Position numbers and translations under genes: made by a program. The notes beneath the pieces are model-generated. The model searched no databases. It saw nothing but the letters and a program-made list of their open reading frames with translations, and had not been told where the DNA came from. A DNA stretch of 64,000 nt. Origin: Betaproteobacteria bacterium UBA5582 (GTDB lineage: Bacteria; Pseudomonadota; Gammaproteobacteria; Burkholderiales; Rhodocyclaceae). Each line of letters opens with the position of its first letter. The stretch's first letter is position 1. The stretch lies in contig DILW01000015.1 in NCBI GenBank assembly GCA_002425245.1, positions 1-64,000 of the forward strand. Direction: 5' to 3'. Below are positions 41,088 through 50,233 of this stretch, piece by piece.

Positions 41088-42016
41088 GGGGTTTTTCCTG
41101 CAGAGAACATCTGCCCGAGGGCTTCCTCCAGACCCAGGCGGTGCTGGAAGCCGAGCTCGCGGCGGATCTTGTCATCGGGGAAACGGGTTCGCGAACTCAA
41201 GGCCTCGACCCGGGCCCGGGACAGCGGACTGCCGGGCACACGCTCGGCGACGGCCGCCAGCAGCTTCATCGGCAGCAAGGGCAGACGGAGCGCGGGAACG
41301 GGAACCGCCATGGCGCCGGCCAAGGCCGCCACGAAGTTCTCCATCGTCGTCCACGCCGACAGGTTGTAGACCTTCCCGGGCGCGGCGGGATGCTCGCCGC
41401 AGGCCAGCAGGGCGTCGATCACGTTGTCGACCGGAACGTAGTTGGCGGAAGCCCCGGGCGGCCCGATGAAGAAGAACAGCCGGCGCCGGATCATGCCGGC
41501 CAGCTGGTGCAACGAACGATTCGGCATGCCGGGTCCGAAGACGATGGAGGGCCTGAGAATGACCAGCGGCAAGGCCTGGCTCGCGGCTGCGGCCAGGACC
41601 AGGCGATCCGAATCGGCTTTGGTCCTTTCGTAATGATTGGCCGGATTCAGCGGCGTCTCCTCGGTCACGCTCACCGCGCCGCGGGCGCCATAGACGCCGA
41701 CGCTGCTCAGCTGGACCCAGCGCCCGATGCGGCCGCTCGCCGCCTCGATCAGCCGCCGGGTGCCATCGACATGCAGCGCTTGCATGCGCGACTCGTCGCG
41801 CAGCTCGCCAGCGCAGTGATAGAGGACATCGACGCCGTCAACAAAGGCGCGCAAATTGCCGTCCGCGCTGAGATCGCCCTGGAACCAGCGTCCGCCGTCG
41901 CCCGGCCCGTCCTTCCTGCTGCGGGAAAGCAGCCGGACTTCGTCACCGCGTTGCAGGTGCGCCGCAGCCAGGCGTCGCCCGAGAAAGCCCGAGCCGCCGG
42001 TAATCGCCACCTTCAT
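41084..42016 (-). CDS. NAD-dependent sugar epimerase/dehydratase
   Basis: This extended short-chain dehydrogenase acts on a nucleotide sugar; the exact reaction is unknown. The 310-residue protein has VAITGGSGFLGRRLAAAHLQ at the N-terminus, VQLSSVGVYGARGAVSVTEE, and the Tyr-x3-Lys pair in NHYERTKADSDRLV (about residue 129). LRPSIVFGPGMPNRSLHQLA follows. It is first in the coupled row epimerase-GT4-PglC-PglD-PglE-PglF. A UDP-GlcNAc or UDP-GalNAc 4-epimerase-like role is possible. Confidence 0.85.
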   Translation of the reverse strand: MKVAITGGSGFLGRRLAAAHLQRGDEVRLLSRSRKDGPGDGGRWFQGDLSADGNLRAFVDGVDVLYHCAGELRDESRMQALHVDGTRRLIEAASGRIGRWVQLSSVGVYGARGAVSVTEETPLNPANHYERTKADSDRLVLAAAASQALPLVILRPSIVFGPGMPNRSLHQLAGMIRRRLFFFIGPPGASANYVPVDNVIDALLACGEHPAAPGKVYNLSAWTTMENFVAALAGAMAVPVPALRLPLLPMKLLAAVAERVPGSPLSRARVEALSSRTRFPDDKIRRELGFQHRLGLEEALGQMFSAGKTP

Positions 42017-42056
42017 CGCGCCCCCTTCCCGAAGCGGGTAACGGATCGACCGGGAT

Positions 42057-43970
42057 TCACAGTGTCGCCTGCCATTTTTCCTGCCATTGCACCCACATCA
42101 ATACCGTCCAGATTTCCGCCAGGCGGTTTTCACCGGCCAGATGCGCCTGCCAGGCGCGTTGCACGCGCTCGGCCTGCAGGCCCAGTTCGGCCAGACGCCG
42201 GGCTTGCAGCATCTCCTCGGCCCAAGGCTTCAGTGGCCCGCGCAGCCAGACGCCGATCGGCATGCCGAAGCCCATTTTCGGACGCTCCATCAGGACTTGC
42301 GGCACATGCCGGTAAAGCACCTTGCGCATGACCAGCTTGCCCAGATCGCCCTGGGGACTCAACTTCAATTCCGGCGGCACCCGCCATGCCCACTCGACCA
42401 GACGGTGGTCAAGCAGGGGCGCCCGGCCTTCAAGCGCGACCGCCATGGTGGCCCGGTCCATCTTGGTCAGCACATCGTCGGGCAGAAATCTTTCCTGGTC
42501 GATGGCCATCATGCTTTCCGCCCAACCGAGCGGCGCGTGGCGCGCCGGATCGGCCAGCAAGGCGTCCGAACTGCCGGCGGCCATCACCTCGGCGGGATTC
42601 TTCCAAGCCGAGATGATCTCCCGGTAAACGTCGCCCGGCGAGCAGCGCAGGTAATCGGCAAAACGGTAAACCCGGTCGGACAGCCCGTTGGCACCGCCGA
42701 AGCGTTTTCCGAGAACCAGCGAATCCAGGCCATCGAGCCATGCGGCCGGCAGGGAGCGCAGCAGGCCCGCCGCCATTCGGCTACCGGGAGTGCCCAGCCG
42801 CCGCCGCGTGCGCTGGATGCGCTCGGCCCAGAAATAGCGGGGATAGCCGCCAAACAGTTCGTCGCCACCGTCGCCCGAGAGGGCAACGGTCACCTGCTCC
42901 CGAGCGAAACGGGCCAGCAAGGTGGTCGGAATGCTGCTGCTGTCGGCAAAGGGTTCGTCGTGGATGCGGGCGATCTCGGGCACCAGGTCGATCACTTCGC
43001 CGGGGCTGAGGATGCGCTCCTGGTGGTTGGTGCCGAGATGCGCGGCGACCGCGCGGGCGTGCGGCGACTCATCGTGCGAGCGCTCGGCAAAGCCGATGGT
43101 GAAGGTGCGCGCCGGATCGCCGCCGTTCTTCTGCATCAGGGCGACCACCAGCGACGAATCGAGGCCGCCGGAAAGGAAGGCGCCGTAGGGAACGTCGGCC
43201 CGCAGGCGGATCTTGACCGCATCGACGAGCAACGCTTCCAGTTCGTCGGCCGCCGCTTCCATGTCCGCCGGCAGCCGGCTCGCCAGACCGTTCCTGGCCG
43301 CCACCGCGACCGACCAGTAGGCACTGATGTCGGCGTGACCGCCGGTCCACTTGAGCAAGGTTCCGGCCGCCAGCTTGCGGGCGCCGCGGACGATGGAAGC
43401 CGTTCCCGGCACGCACAGCGACCGGAAATAACCGGTCAGTGCCGCCGGATCGACGCGCTTGTCGAGCCAGGGCACCTGCCACAGCGCCCCCAGTTCCGAG
43501 GCAAAGGCGATCTCCCGGCCGTTCTCGGCGAAATACAGCGGCTTCTCGCCCAGGCGATCCCGGGCCAGGTAAAGCGTCCGCTCCGCACAATCCCACAGGC
43601 CGAAGGCGAACATCCCGTTGAAACGCTGCAGCGCGCCGTCGACGCCCCAGGCTTCAATGGCCGCCAGCATGACTTCGGTGTCGGAATGCCCGCGAAAGCT
43701 AAAGCCCTTGCCCGCCAGTTCCGAAGCCAGTTCCGGCGCGTTGTACACCTCGCCGTTGAAGGTGATCACGTAACGCCCCGAGGGCGAGATCATCGGCTGC
43801 CGTCCGGCGGGAGAAAGATCGACGATGGCCAGGCGGCGCTGCGCCAGCCACACCCCGTCCGCGGTCCACTCCCCCGCACCGTCGGGACCGCGATGCGCCA
43901 CCGCCTGGCTCATCTGCCGGGCGGCGGCGAGGTCAATCGACTGACCGAGCCAGCCTGCGATACCGCACAT
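42057..43970 (-). CDS. asparagine synthase-like amidotransferase
   Basis: This is a class II glutamine amidotransferase of the AsnB family. Cys2 (MCGIAGWLGQ) is the glutaminase nucleophile, and the PP-loop of the synthetase domain is AFLSGGLDSSLVVALM near residue 265. The ALSGDGGDELFGGYPRYFW signature lies near residue 365. At 637 residues it is full length. In polysaccharide loci such proteins (WbpS-like) often amidate uronic acids or other sugar carboxylates instead of making asparagine. The location between glycosyltransferase genes supports that role, but ordinary asparagine synthesis cannot be excluded. Confidence 0.88.
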   Translation of the reverse strand: MCGIAGWLGQSIDLAAARQMSQAVAHRGPDGAGEWTADGVWLAQRRLAIVDLSPAGRQPMISPSGRYVITFNGEVYNAPELASELAGKGFSFRGHSDTEVMLAAIEAWGVDGALQRFNGMFAFGLWDCAERTLYLARDRLGEKPLYFAENGREIAFASELGALWQVPWLDKRVDPAALTGYFRSLCVPGTASIVRGARKLAAGTLLKWTGGHADISAYWSVAVAARNGLASRLPADMEAAADELEALLVDAVKIRLRADVPYGAFLSGGLDSSLVVALMQKNGGDPARTFTIGFAERSHDESPHARAVAAHLGTNHQERILSPGEVIDLVPEIARIHDEPFADSSSIPTTLLARFAREQVTVALSGDGGDELFGGYPRYFWAERIQRTRRRLGTPGSRMAAGLLRSLPAAWLDGLDSLVLGKRFGGANGLSDRVYRFADYLRCSPGDVYREIISAWKNPAEVMAAGSSDALLADPARHAPLGWAESMMAIDQERFLPDDVLTKMDRATMAVALEGRAPLLDHRLVEWAWRVPPELKLSPQGDLGKLVMRKVLYRHVPQVLMERPKMGFGMPIGVWLRGPLKPWAEEMLQARRLAELGLQAERVQRAWQAHLAGENRLAEIWTVLMWVQWQEKWQATL

Positions 43971-43973
43971 CTG

Positions 43974-44777
43974 TCATTCCCCCCGGGCCGTGTTGCCGTA
44001 ACGCCGCCAGTAGCGGACCCAATGCCTGAGGTCCTGCGGCAGCAAGCCATAGACGAAGGTCAGATAGGGAATCAACCGCCCGCGCCCGCCGAGCAGGCTG
44101 GCGGAAACCCGCCGCCGCAGGCCGAAACAGCCCTTCAGGTAAGCGATGCGTTTGCGGCTTTCGAAATGCTGACGGTCGTGGATACGCCGGAAAATATAGC
44201 CCCGGTCGAGGTTGGCGATGCACGCCCCCGACTCCAGGAGCGCCACCCACAGGGCATAATCGAACAGGCTCTTGCGCGATTCATCGTAGCCATTCACCTT
44301 GGCCAGCGCCTGCCGCCGGATCAGCACGCCCGAGTGATGAACCGGGTTCATCATCAGGAAGCGGTCGGCCGGCAGAATCTCCGGCACGGCGTCGTCGCTG
44401 GGCGTGTCCTCGACGTGCTCCCTGGCCATCACCCCGCGACAGCCGAGCACGTCGATCTGCGGATGCGCGCGCATGACCTTGAGCATTTCCTGCAGCCATA
44501 CCGGCGAGGCGGCATCGTCGGCGTCCAGGATGGCGACGAACTCCGCATCCACCGCCCGCCAGCCGATGTTCAAGGCCCGGCCGCGGCCGACCGGCGCCGA
44601 CAGGATCAGTTCGACACGCGTCTGCCAGTTGGCCGTGAGCCAGGCCGCCGTGCCGTCGGTCGAGCCGTCGTCCACCACCACGTGGATGCGCTCGCTGGCG
44701 CCCTGCGCGGCTACCGAAACCAGGTTTTCCTCGAGGAATGGCAGACCATTCCTGACCGTCGTAATCACAGCAATCAT
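43974..44777 (-). CDS. glycosyltransferase family 2
   Basis: This inverting GT-A glycosyltransferase has AVITTVRNGLPFLEENLVSV, the VVDDGSTDGTAAWL motif and the metal-binding DADDAASP (about residue 87). Acceptor-side motifs GVLIRRQALAKVNGYDE and a basic C-terminus follow. It is 267 residues long and no transmembrane anchor is evident. The ATG at 44777 overlaps the stop of the upstream heparinase gene (ATGA); an ATG nine bases earlier is possible. The donor and linkage are unknown. Confidence 0.87.
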   Translation of the reverse strand: MIAVITTVRNGLPFLEENLVSVAAQGASERIHVVVDDGSTDGTAAWLTANWQTRVELILSAPVGRGRALNIGWRAVDAEFVAILDADDAASPVWLQEMLKVMRAHPQIDVLGCRGVMAREHVEDTPSDDAVPEILPADRFLMMNPVHHSGVLIRRQALAKVNGYDESRKSLFDYALWVALLESGACIANLDRGYIFRRIHDRQHFESRKRIAYLKGCFGLRRRVSASLLGGRGRLIPYLTFVYGLLPQDLRHWVRYWRRYGNTARGE

Positions 44778-46540
44778 TGCAGACATTCTTCTCTGGAAAT
44801 GGAGAACACCGCTTCCCAACGGGGGGCGACAACCGGCACCAGCCACTCAAGGCGCCGGCAGGGTTCGGCCTGTTCGTAGGCGACATAGCGCTCGGCCGCC
44901 TGTACCGTCGGTTCGGGAAGATTGTGCCAGGCGAGGAGGAAACGCGCGCTGCCGTGGGCGATGCGCGCGCCTTGCGGCCCGACCTCGACCTCGCCGGCGA
45001 GATGCAGGACCAGTCGCAGCGAACGCGGCTGCGCATCGGACGCGACCAGGGTCGACACGATGCGCATGCCGCCTTCAGGTTCTGAAGCGAAGCTGCGCTC
45101 GATCAGGGCGACGCCTGCGGGCAGCTTGTCGCGCAGGGCAACGCGGAGGGCATCGCCGTCGCGAACGAGCGCCGGACAGGGGCGAAAACTCTCCAGCCAG
45201 GCTGCGGGCATGTAACCGCGCGGGTAAAACCCGGTGCGAACGCCGTCGACCATGAAGGTGTTATGCCACTCCTCCAGAATGCCGGCGCCTTGCGCGTCGC
45301 GCGCCAGGGCGTAGTTGCGCCGCCCCGGATCGACGATCAGCGGCAGGCCGTCGCAGGACAGGTCGAAGGAGAACAGGTCATGATGACCGTGCGTCGCCCG
45401 CGGATCGGTCACCGCGGTATCCGCATGCAGCAACAGGCGCCAGCCATCGCGGTTCAGACTGGCCCAGCTCCCGTTCCCGGCCAGCCAGTCGCCCGTCGGC
45501 GAACCGGCGGTGGCGCCGAAATATTTCTGCCAGAACGAAGCCCCCGGTTGCGCCCCGGACTCTGGCGGGTGGTCACCGGCGAACAGGCGCTGTCCCAGCG
45601 CCGGCAGGCCGCGATAGAAATCCGGCGGAAAGTCCGGCGAGATGTCGCCGATCAGCGCCATATGCCCTTGCCCGCGGCCGAGTTCGAACATCGCCTGGCA
45701 GACCGCCAGCGATTGCTCGAACACCGGACGGAAGCGCTCGAACAAGGTCCGGTCCTGCAGCCGGAAAACGCAGGCGACTTCGAGCAGCCAGCGGGTAATC
45801 ACCAGCTGGTAATGCGACGAGGCCTCGCGCAGCAGGCCGTCGGGGCCGACATGCCGGAACAGCTGGTGCTCGAAGATGAAGCGTCCGCCGCGGTAAAAAC
45901 GCCCCTCGCCCAGGAACACGCCGGCGATCAGCAGGGCCCGGGCATCGTTCAGCACATGGTTGTTGGTATTCAGTTCGCCGTGGTACTCGATCTGCCCGAG
46001 CAAACCCCCGGCATCGCGACGGATCACTTGCCTGACACGCTCGCCCAGCTCGCCCGGCGGGTCACCCAGGCTGCACAGCATGACCAGGTTGGCGATGCGC
46101 TCGGCACGCGTATAGGCATCGCTACAGACATCCGGCGCCGTTTCCCGGGACTTGAGCCATTCGGCGACGCCGCCCCAGGCCTGAGGAAGACTGTCAACGG
46201 CCTGCTCCAGGACCCAGCCGAGACGATCGACACGCATCCGCAGTTCGGGATCGGACGGCATCGATATCGGCGGCGCAGCGGCCGGCGTTGGGCAGACAAG
46301 GGGCGCGCTGGCCAGCCAGGGACGGAAAACATGGCGTGCCACCACCTCCTCGTTGGTCAGGCCGTCAATCGCGCTCGCCAACTGCTCTCCGAACAAGGCG
46401 ATTTCCCGGGCTTTCCGACGTCGCATTTCGGCCAGCAAGGGCCAGTGCCACGGCTGAACGGCATAGCGCAGAAAGCGCCGCAGCGAATAGTCGGCGAGCG
46501 TTTTTCTGATCTTGCCGATCGAGCGGGAAGGCGCACCCAT
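44774..46540 (-). CDS. heparinase II/III-like protein
   Basis: This 588-residue protein belongs to the alginate-lyase / heparinase II-III family often found in polysaccharide gene clusters. The N-terminal two-thirds is helical (alpha/alpha toroid), including EYHGELNTNNHVLNDARALL, with an asparagine-histidine pair typical of the active site. The C-terminal beta domain starts near residue 370 with THGHHDLFSFDLSCDGLPLI. No signal peptide is apparent. It may trim or modify the glycan; the activity is not proven. The frame continues upstream to 47257 but overlaps a glycosyltransferase, so I start at MGAPSRSIG. Confidence 0.82.
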   Translation of the reverse strand: MGAPSRSIGKIRKTLADYSLRRFLRYAVQPWHWPLLAEMRRRKAREIALFGEQLASAIDGLTNEEVVARHVFRPWLASAPLVCPTPAAAPPISMPSDPELRMRVDRLGWVLEQAVDSLPQAWGGVAEWLKSRETAPDVCSDAYTRAERIANLVMLCSLGDPPGELGERVRQVIRRDAGGLLGQIEYHGELNTNNHVLNDARALLIAGVFLGEGRFYRGGRFIFEHQLFRHVGPDGLLREASSHYQLVITRWLLEVACVFRLQDRTLFERFRPVFEQSLAVCQAMFELGRGQGHMALIGDISPDFPPDFYRGLPALGQRLFAGDHPPESGAQPGASFWQKYFGATAGSPTGDWLAGNGSWASLNRDGWRLLLHADTAVTDPRATHGHHDLFSFDLSCDGLPLIVDPGRRNYALARDAQGAGILEEWHNTFMVDGVRTGFYPRGYMPAAWLESFRPCPALVRDGDALRVALRDKLPAGVALIERSFASEPEGGMRIVSTLVASDAQPRSLRLVLHLAGEVEVGPQGARIAHGSARFLLAWHNLPEPTVQAAERYVAYEQAEPCRRLEWLVPVVAPRWEAVFSISREECLQ

Positions 46541-46551
46541 GGTCCCGCCGG

Positions 46552-47529
46552 TCAACGATTCGACGAGCGGAAAGCTCGGCCCAACACCCCGGCGACCTTG
46601 CTCAGCGCGTGCTCGACAACCGCCACGGGGAAGAACAGGACAGCCGGCGGATCGAGCGCCAGCACCCGCCCCAGGTGGTAGGGGAAATTGCGCAAGCCAT
46701 GCATGGGCTGGGTCAGCAGGTGATGCCCCCACAGGGCCATGACCCGCGTCCGGTACTTGCAGCGCTCGAAAAAGCTCAGATCGAGACGGCGTATTTCGCC
46801 GAGCAGCAAGCGGAAAAACTCCTCGTAGGTGACCTGCGATTTCGTCTGGCTGCGAACGGTGGTCTCGTGCTGACGGAAATGATTCAGCGGCGCTGCGACA
46901 TAGGCCACGTCGCAGCGCTCGGCCAGACGGAAGAACAGGTCCCAGTCGCTGTTTGCCTTGTACTGCCCGGAGAAACCGCCGGCCGCGAGGAAGTCGGACT
47001 TGCGCATGAGCACCGAGCTTAGATTGGGCATGACACAGGAGTGCAGCAGGAAACGCGACATTTCCCGCCCGGAAATCAGGGTATCGCCGGCACAACGCGC
47101 CTTGAACGCGGGCTCCCGGCCGGCATAGTCGTCGCCCAGAACCTTGCCCGAGGCGTCGACCATCAGGCTGCGACAAAAGGCCACGCCGGCCGACGGATGT
47201 TTCTGCATGGCTTCGACCAGCTTGCTCACCATCTCCGGCTCGCAGGCATCGTCGCAATTGGCGTACAACAGGTATTCGCCGCTGGCCAGCTCGGAGCCCT
47301 GATTGCTGACCGCAACCCAGCCGCCGTTGACCTCCCGGACAATCAGGCGCACCCGCGGATCGGTCTCGAAGGTTTTGAGGATCTCGACGCTGTTATCGGG
47401 AGAACAGTCGTCGATGACCAGGATTTCGATTGCCGGATAGGTCTGCGCCAGCAGGGATTGCATGCGCTCGACCAGGTACTCCGCGTGGTTGTAGCTGGCA
47501 ACGACGATGCTGACCAGGCCCGGGGTCAC
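46552..47529 (-). CDS. glycosyltransferase family 2
   Basis: This second GT-A glycosyltransferase has 325 residues. It shows VSIVVASYNHAEYLVERMQS, VIDDCSPDNSVEIL, a DXD-like NCDDACEPEMV (about residue 91) and VLMRKSDFLAAGGFSGQYKA, then SDWDLFFRLAERC. The C-terminal portion is hydrophobic (PPAVLFFPVAVVEHAL), suggesting membrane association. It starts with GTG that overlaps the stop of the upstream epimerase gene (GTGA). The sugar donor cannot be determined. Confidence 0.87.
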   Translation of the reverse strand: MTPGLVSIVVASYNHAEYLVERMQSLLAQTYPAIEILVIDDCSPDNSVEILKTFETDPRVRLIVREVNGGWVAVSNQGSELASGEYLLYANCDDACEPEMVSKLVEAMQKHPSAGVAFCRSLMVDASGKVLGDDYAGREPAFKARCAGDTLISGREMSRFLLHSCVMPNLSSVLMRKSDFLAAGGFSGQYKANSDWDLFFRLAERCDVAYVAAPLNHFRQHETTVRSQTKSQVTYEEFFRLLLGEIRRLDLSFFERCKYRTRVMALWGHHLLTQPMHGLRNFPYHLGRVLALDPPAVLFFPVAVVEHALSKVAGVLGRAFRSSNR

Positions 47530-48671
47530 GATGCGTTCCCCTTGAACAGCCCCTTTTCCGCGAGTTCGCGCAGGCTTTCCTCGTAGGCATCCTTGCCGCC
47601 CTGCTGTTCCCTAACCCAGTCGACGAAGCGCGAAATCCCCTGCTCGATGCCGACGCGCGGGACAAAGCCGAGCACCCGCTCGATCTTGCCCAGATCGGCA
47701 AAATTGTGGCGGATGTCACCCAGCCTGAACTGCCCGGAAACAGCCGTTGGTACCTCTTTTCCAAACGCCGCCTGCAACATGCGGACGATCGCATTGACGT
47801 CGGTCGGCACCCCGGACCCGACGTTGAACACGTCATTCACCCAGGCCTCATGCTCGACACCGAGCATCGTCGCCGCGACGACGTCGTCGACGAAGACGAA
47901 GTCCCGGCTCTCCCGGCCGTCCTCGAAGATGTTGATCGACTTGCCATTCCTGATCCGGGTCGAGAAGATCGACAGGATGCCCGTGTACGGATTCGACAGC
48001 GACTGCCCCGGGCCATAGACGTTTTGGTAGCGAAAGGCCAGCGACGGGATGCCGAGCGCGCGGCCAACGGTGAGCACCATTTGCTCCTGATTCAGCTTGG
48101 TGATGCCATAGATCGAAGACGGCTTGGCCGGCGTGCTCTCGTCAGTCGCCTCGACCTCGACGAAGGCGCCGCAAACCGGGCAGCGCGGGGAAAACAGGCC
48201 CTGCTCCATGTCCTCGGCCGTGCGCTGCTCGGGATAAACCACGCCATGCGTGGGGCAACGGTACTTGCCCTCGCCATAGATGGCCCGCGAAGAAGCCACC
48301 ACGAGCTTGCGCACCTGGTGCTGGGTATTGGCCAGCAAGTCGAGCAATATCCCGGTGCCGCCGACATTGACGTCAACATAGCGCTGGATTTCGTACATCG
48401 ACTGCCCGGTCCCGGTTTCCGCTGCCAGATGCACGACCGCATCGACCCCCTGCAGGCAACGCGCCAGCAGGGAACGGTCCGTGATGCAGCCGCGGTGAAA
48501 ATCGACCTTGCCCTGGATCGACTGGTACAAGGGCGAAGCTTCGGGATCGTCGCCATGAATCTGCGGAATCAGGGCGTCCAGCACCCTGACCTCATGTCCT
48601 GCTGCCAGCAGGCGCAAGGCCAGACGCGATCCGATGAAACCGCTCCCCCCGGTGATTAGAACTTTTTTCAT
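47526..48671 (-). CDS. NAD-dependent epimerase with zinc-ribbon-like insertion
   Basis: This extended SDR nucleotide-sugar epimerase resembles dTDP-L-rhamnose 4-epimerase and UDP-glucose 4-epimerase proteins. It has VLITGGSGFIGSRLALRLLA at the N-terminus, VVASSRAIYGEGKY, and the Tyr-x3-Lys pair in SSIYGITKLNQEQM. FRYQNVYGPGQSLSNPYTG and SRDFVFVDDVV follow. Between residues about 137 and 168 an insertion carries CPTH and CPVC, a C-x2-H and C-x2-C pair that could bind zinc. The 381-residue length reflects this extra segment. The real substrate is unknown. Confidence 0.87.
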   Translation of the reverse strand: MKKVLITGGSGFIGSRLALRLLAAGHEVRVLDALIPQIHGDDPEASPLYQSIQGKVDFHRGCITDRSLLARCLQGVDAVVHLAAETGTGQSMYEIQRYVDVNVGGTGILLDLLANTQHQVRKLVVASSRAIYGEGKYRCPTHGVVYPEQRTAEDMEQGLFSPRCPVCGAFVEVEATDESTPAKPSSIYGITKLNQEQMVLTVGRALGIPSLAFRYQNVYGPGQSLSNPYTGILSIFSTRIRNGKSINIFEDGRESRDFVFVDDVVAATMLGVEHEAWVNDVFNVGSGVPTDVNAIVRMLQAAFGKEVPTAVSGQFRLGDIRHNFADLGKIERVLGFVPRVGIEQGISRFVDWVREQQGGKDAYEESLRELAEKGLFKGNAS

Positions 48672-48675
48672 GAAA

Positions 48676-49311
48676 TTATGGATTTTCCGTCTTGCCAGAC
48701 ATCACCGGAAGATCAGGATCATGTCTGGAAAATTTTTCAACAAATTCATCAACGCCCATGTAGAAATCATCCACATTGGCTTTTATATGATCAATCTCCC
48801 AATCCCACCATTTGATGGCCAATAACCGGCTGATTGTTTCTTCGGAAAACCGGTATTTGATCACACGCGCGGGAACTCCAGCGACGATGGCATAAGGAGG
48901 AACATCCTTTGCGACCACTGCCCCGGCCGCCACAACGGCACCATCGCCAATGGTAACCCCGGAAAGGATAGTCGCCCTGGCACCAATCCATACGTCATTG
49001 CCAATGCGAACCTCCCCTTTACTGAAAGTATCCTTCTCCCCCCCTCGATTCATCAAATGGGCGTAGAACGGAAAGCTGGAAACCGCTCCGTAGTCATGCT
49101 CACCGCTGGCGATCACCTTGACGCCGTACGCAAAACTGCAGAAATTTCCAACTTGAACCCTGTCAGAATCTTTGAAAATCAGGAACGTCTTTGGATTAAT
49201 ACCATAGGTACATTTCCCGATCTTGACCTGAGCGGCAATCTTCTGCATTTCCCTGTGCCTAATGGCCCCACCCAAAGCGCCGCGCAAAAAGGAGATGATC
49301 TTCGTCAACAA
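48676..49311 (-). CDS. hexapeptide-repeat acetyltransferase (CatB/VatD type)
   Basis: This 211-residue left-handed beta-helix acyltransferase has CatB-like features: [20 protein letters not shown] with the catalytic-type histidine, and [40 protein letters not shown] follows. It likely O-acetylates a sugar of the surface glycan with acetyl-CoA. The DNA is clearly AT-richer than the flanking genes, with codons such as AAA, ATT and TTT common, which suggests recent transfer. It lies 4 bp after the epimerase start region in the same direction and 4 bp before the methyltransferase end. Confidence 0.87.
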   Translation of the reverse strand: MLTKIISFLRGALGGAIRHREMQKIAAQVKIGKCTYGINPKTFLIFKDSDRVQVGNFCSFAYGVKVIASGEHDYGAVSSFPFYAHLMNRGGEKDTFSKGEVRIGNDVWIGARATILSGVTIGDGAVVAAGAVVAKDVPPYAIVAGVPARVIKYRFSEETISRLLAIKWWDWEIDHIKANVDDFYMGVDEFVEKFSRHDPDLPVMSGKTENP

Positions 49312-49315
49312 ATCA

Positions 49316-50233
49316 TCATCTCCGCTTCAATTTGACACTGCACAAGATGAATCTCTTGGGTTGCGAAAAATCCGACCAGCGAAATAGTCGAAAAACGCAT
49401 TTGTCAGCCCAATAAAGAACGACAGCAATCTTCGAGTAAATGGCACGGGCTGTCTCTTTCAAACCCATGGAATGCATTGCAAAGCCGAGACTGAACAAGT
49501 GGCGACCCTTGACTTCGATTATATCGAACGAGTCGCGACAGCATTTCTTGAGGACATCGAGTTCAACCGGGCGCTCGTGCGGACTGCACATCTGGTAACC
49601 GCGCTCCACATTCTGGATGTACTCCTCGTTATATAAGCCGAGATGCTTGGGCAGGAGCGTCGAAAAAACGTACACAAAAGCCTTGTAAAGAAAATCAACC
49701 CCACGAGAAACCGGGCTTCCCTGCCCCGGCGCGGATTCACAAAGTGGCTCGTACAGATAAACCCTGCCGCCCGGCTTGAGAACCGACGCGATCTTGTCGA
49801 AAATGATCTGGAGTTCATCCTCGGGAACGTGATGCAGAAAGGCGCTGACAAAAACACTATCAAAACCTTGTTCGAATTTCTGGCAGTCCCATTGGACAAG
49901 GTCGCAGCATTCGAACGAAACGTTCTGCAGTGAGTGTTTTTCCTTCAATGCATTGGCATCGTTGATCTGTTCCTGGGATAGATCGACACCGTGAACGTTC
50001 ATTCCCTTCATCGCGAAATGCATCGACAACCACCCGCCACCACAACCAATGTCCAGCAGGGAACCCGAGGGTTTATGCAGGAAATCGGTGTAGTCACCCC
50101 TCATGTCCGAGCGCAAGGCTTCATTGAGTGCGGGAGTGAGTGTCCACTGAAAGGTCATGTAGTGGCCATACTTATTCCACCAGACTTTTTCATCTTCATG
50201 CCACTGTTCGTTCGTTATTGCTTTTTCCGTCAT
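49316..50233 (-). CDS. SAM-dependent methyltransferase
   Basis: This class I methyltransferase has 305 residues. SAM motif I is [19 protein letters not shown] (about residue 59), followed by [39 protein letters not shown] and [14 protein letters not shown] are motif II/III-like. The C-terminal third has a hydrophobic patch ([20 protein letters not shown]). The target may be a sugar hydroxyl or carboxyl in the glycan; that is inferred only from context. It is AT-rich compared with the rest of the locus and is coupled to the next acetyltransferase gene by ATGA. Confidence 0.85.
   Translation of the reverse strand: MTEKAITNEQWHEDEKVWWNKYGHYMTFQWTLTPALNEALRSDMRGDYTDFLHKPSGSLLDIGCGGGWLSMHFAMKGMNVHGVDLSQEQINDANALKEKHSLQNVSFECCDLVQWDCQKFEQGFDSVFVSAFLHHVPEDELQIIFDKIASVLKPGGRVYLYEPLCESAPGQGSPVSRGVDFLYKAFVYVFSTLLPKHLGLYNEEYIQNVERGYQMCSPHERPVELDVLKKCCRDSFDIIEVKGRHLFSLGFAMHSMGLKETARAIYSKIAVVLYWADKCVFRLFRWSDFSQPKRFILCSVKLKRR

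Noticed and set aside
42087..44879. Very long plus-strand open frame (930 codons) opposite asnB and a glycosyltransferase
   Set aside because: It is antisense to genes with clear motifs; in GC-rich DNA such frames stay open by codon bias, and its protein is rich in Arg, Gln, His and Pro with no family pattern.
44774..47257. 827-residue version of the heparinase-like protein
   Set aside because: The extra N-terminal 239 residues lie inside a glycosyltransferase gene in another frame and look like shadow sequence.
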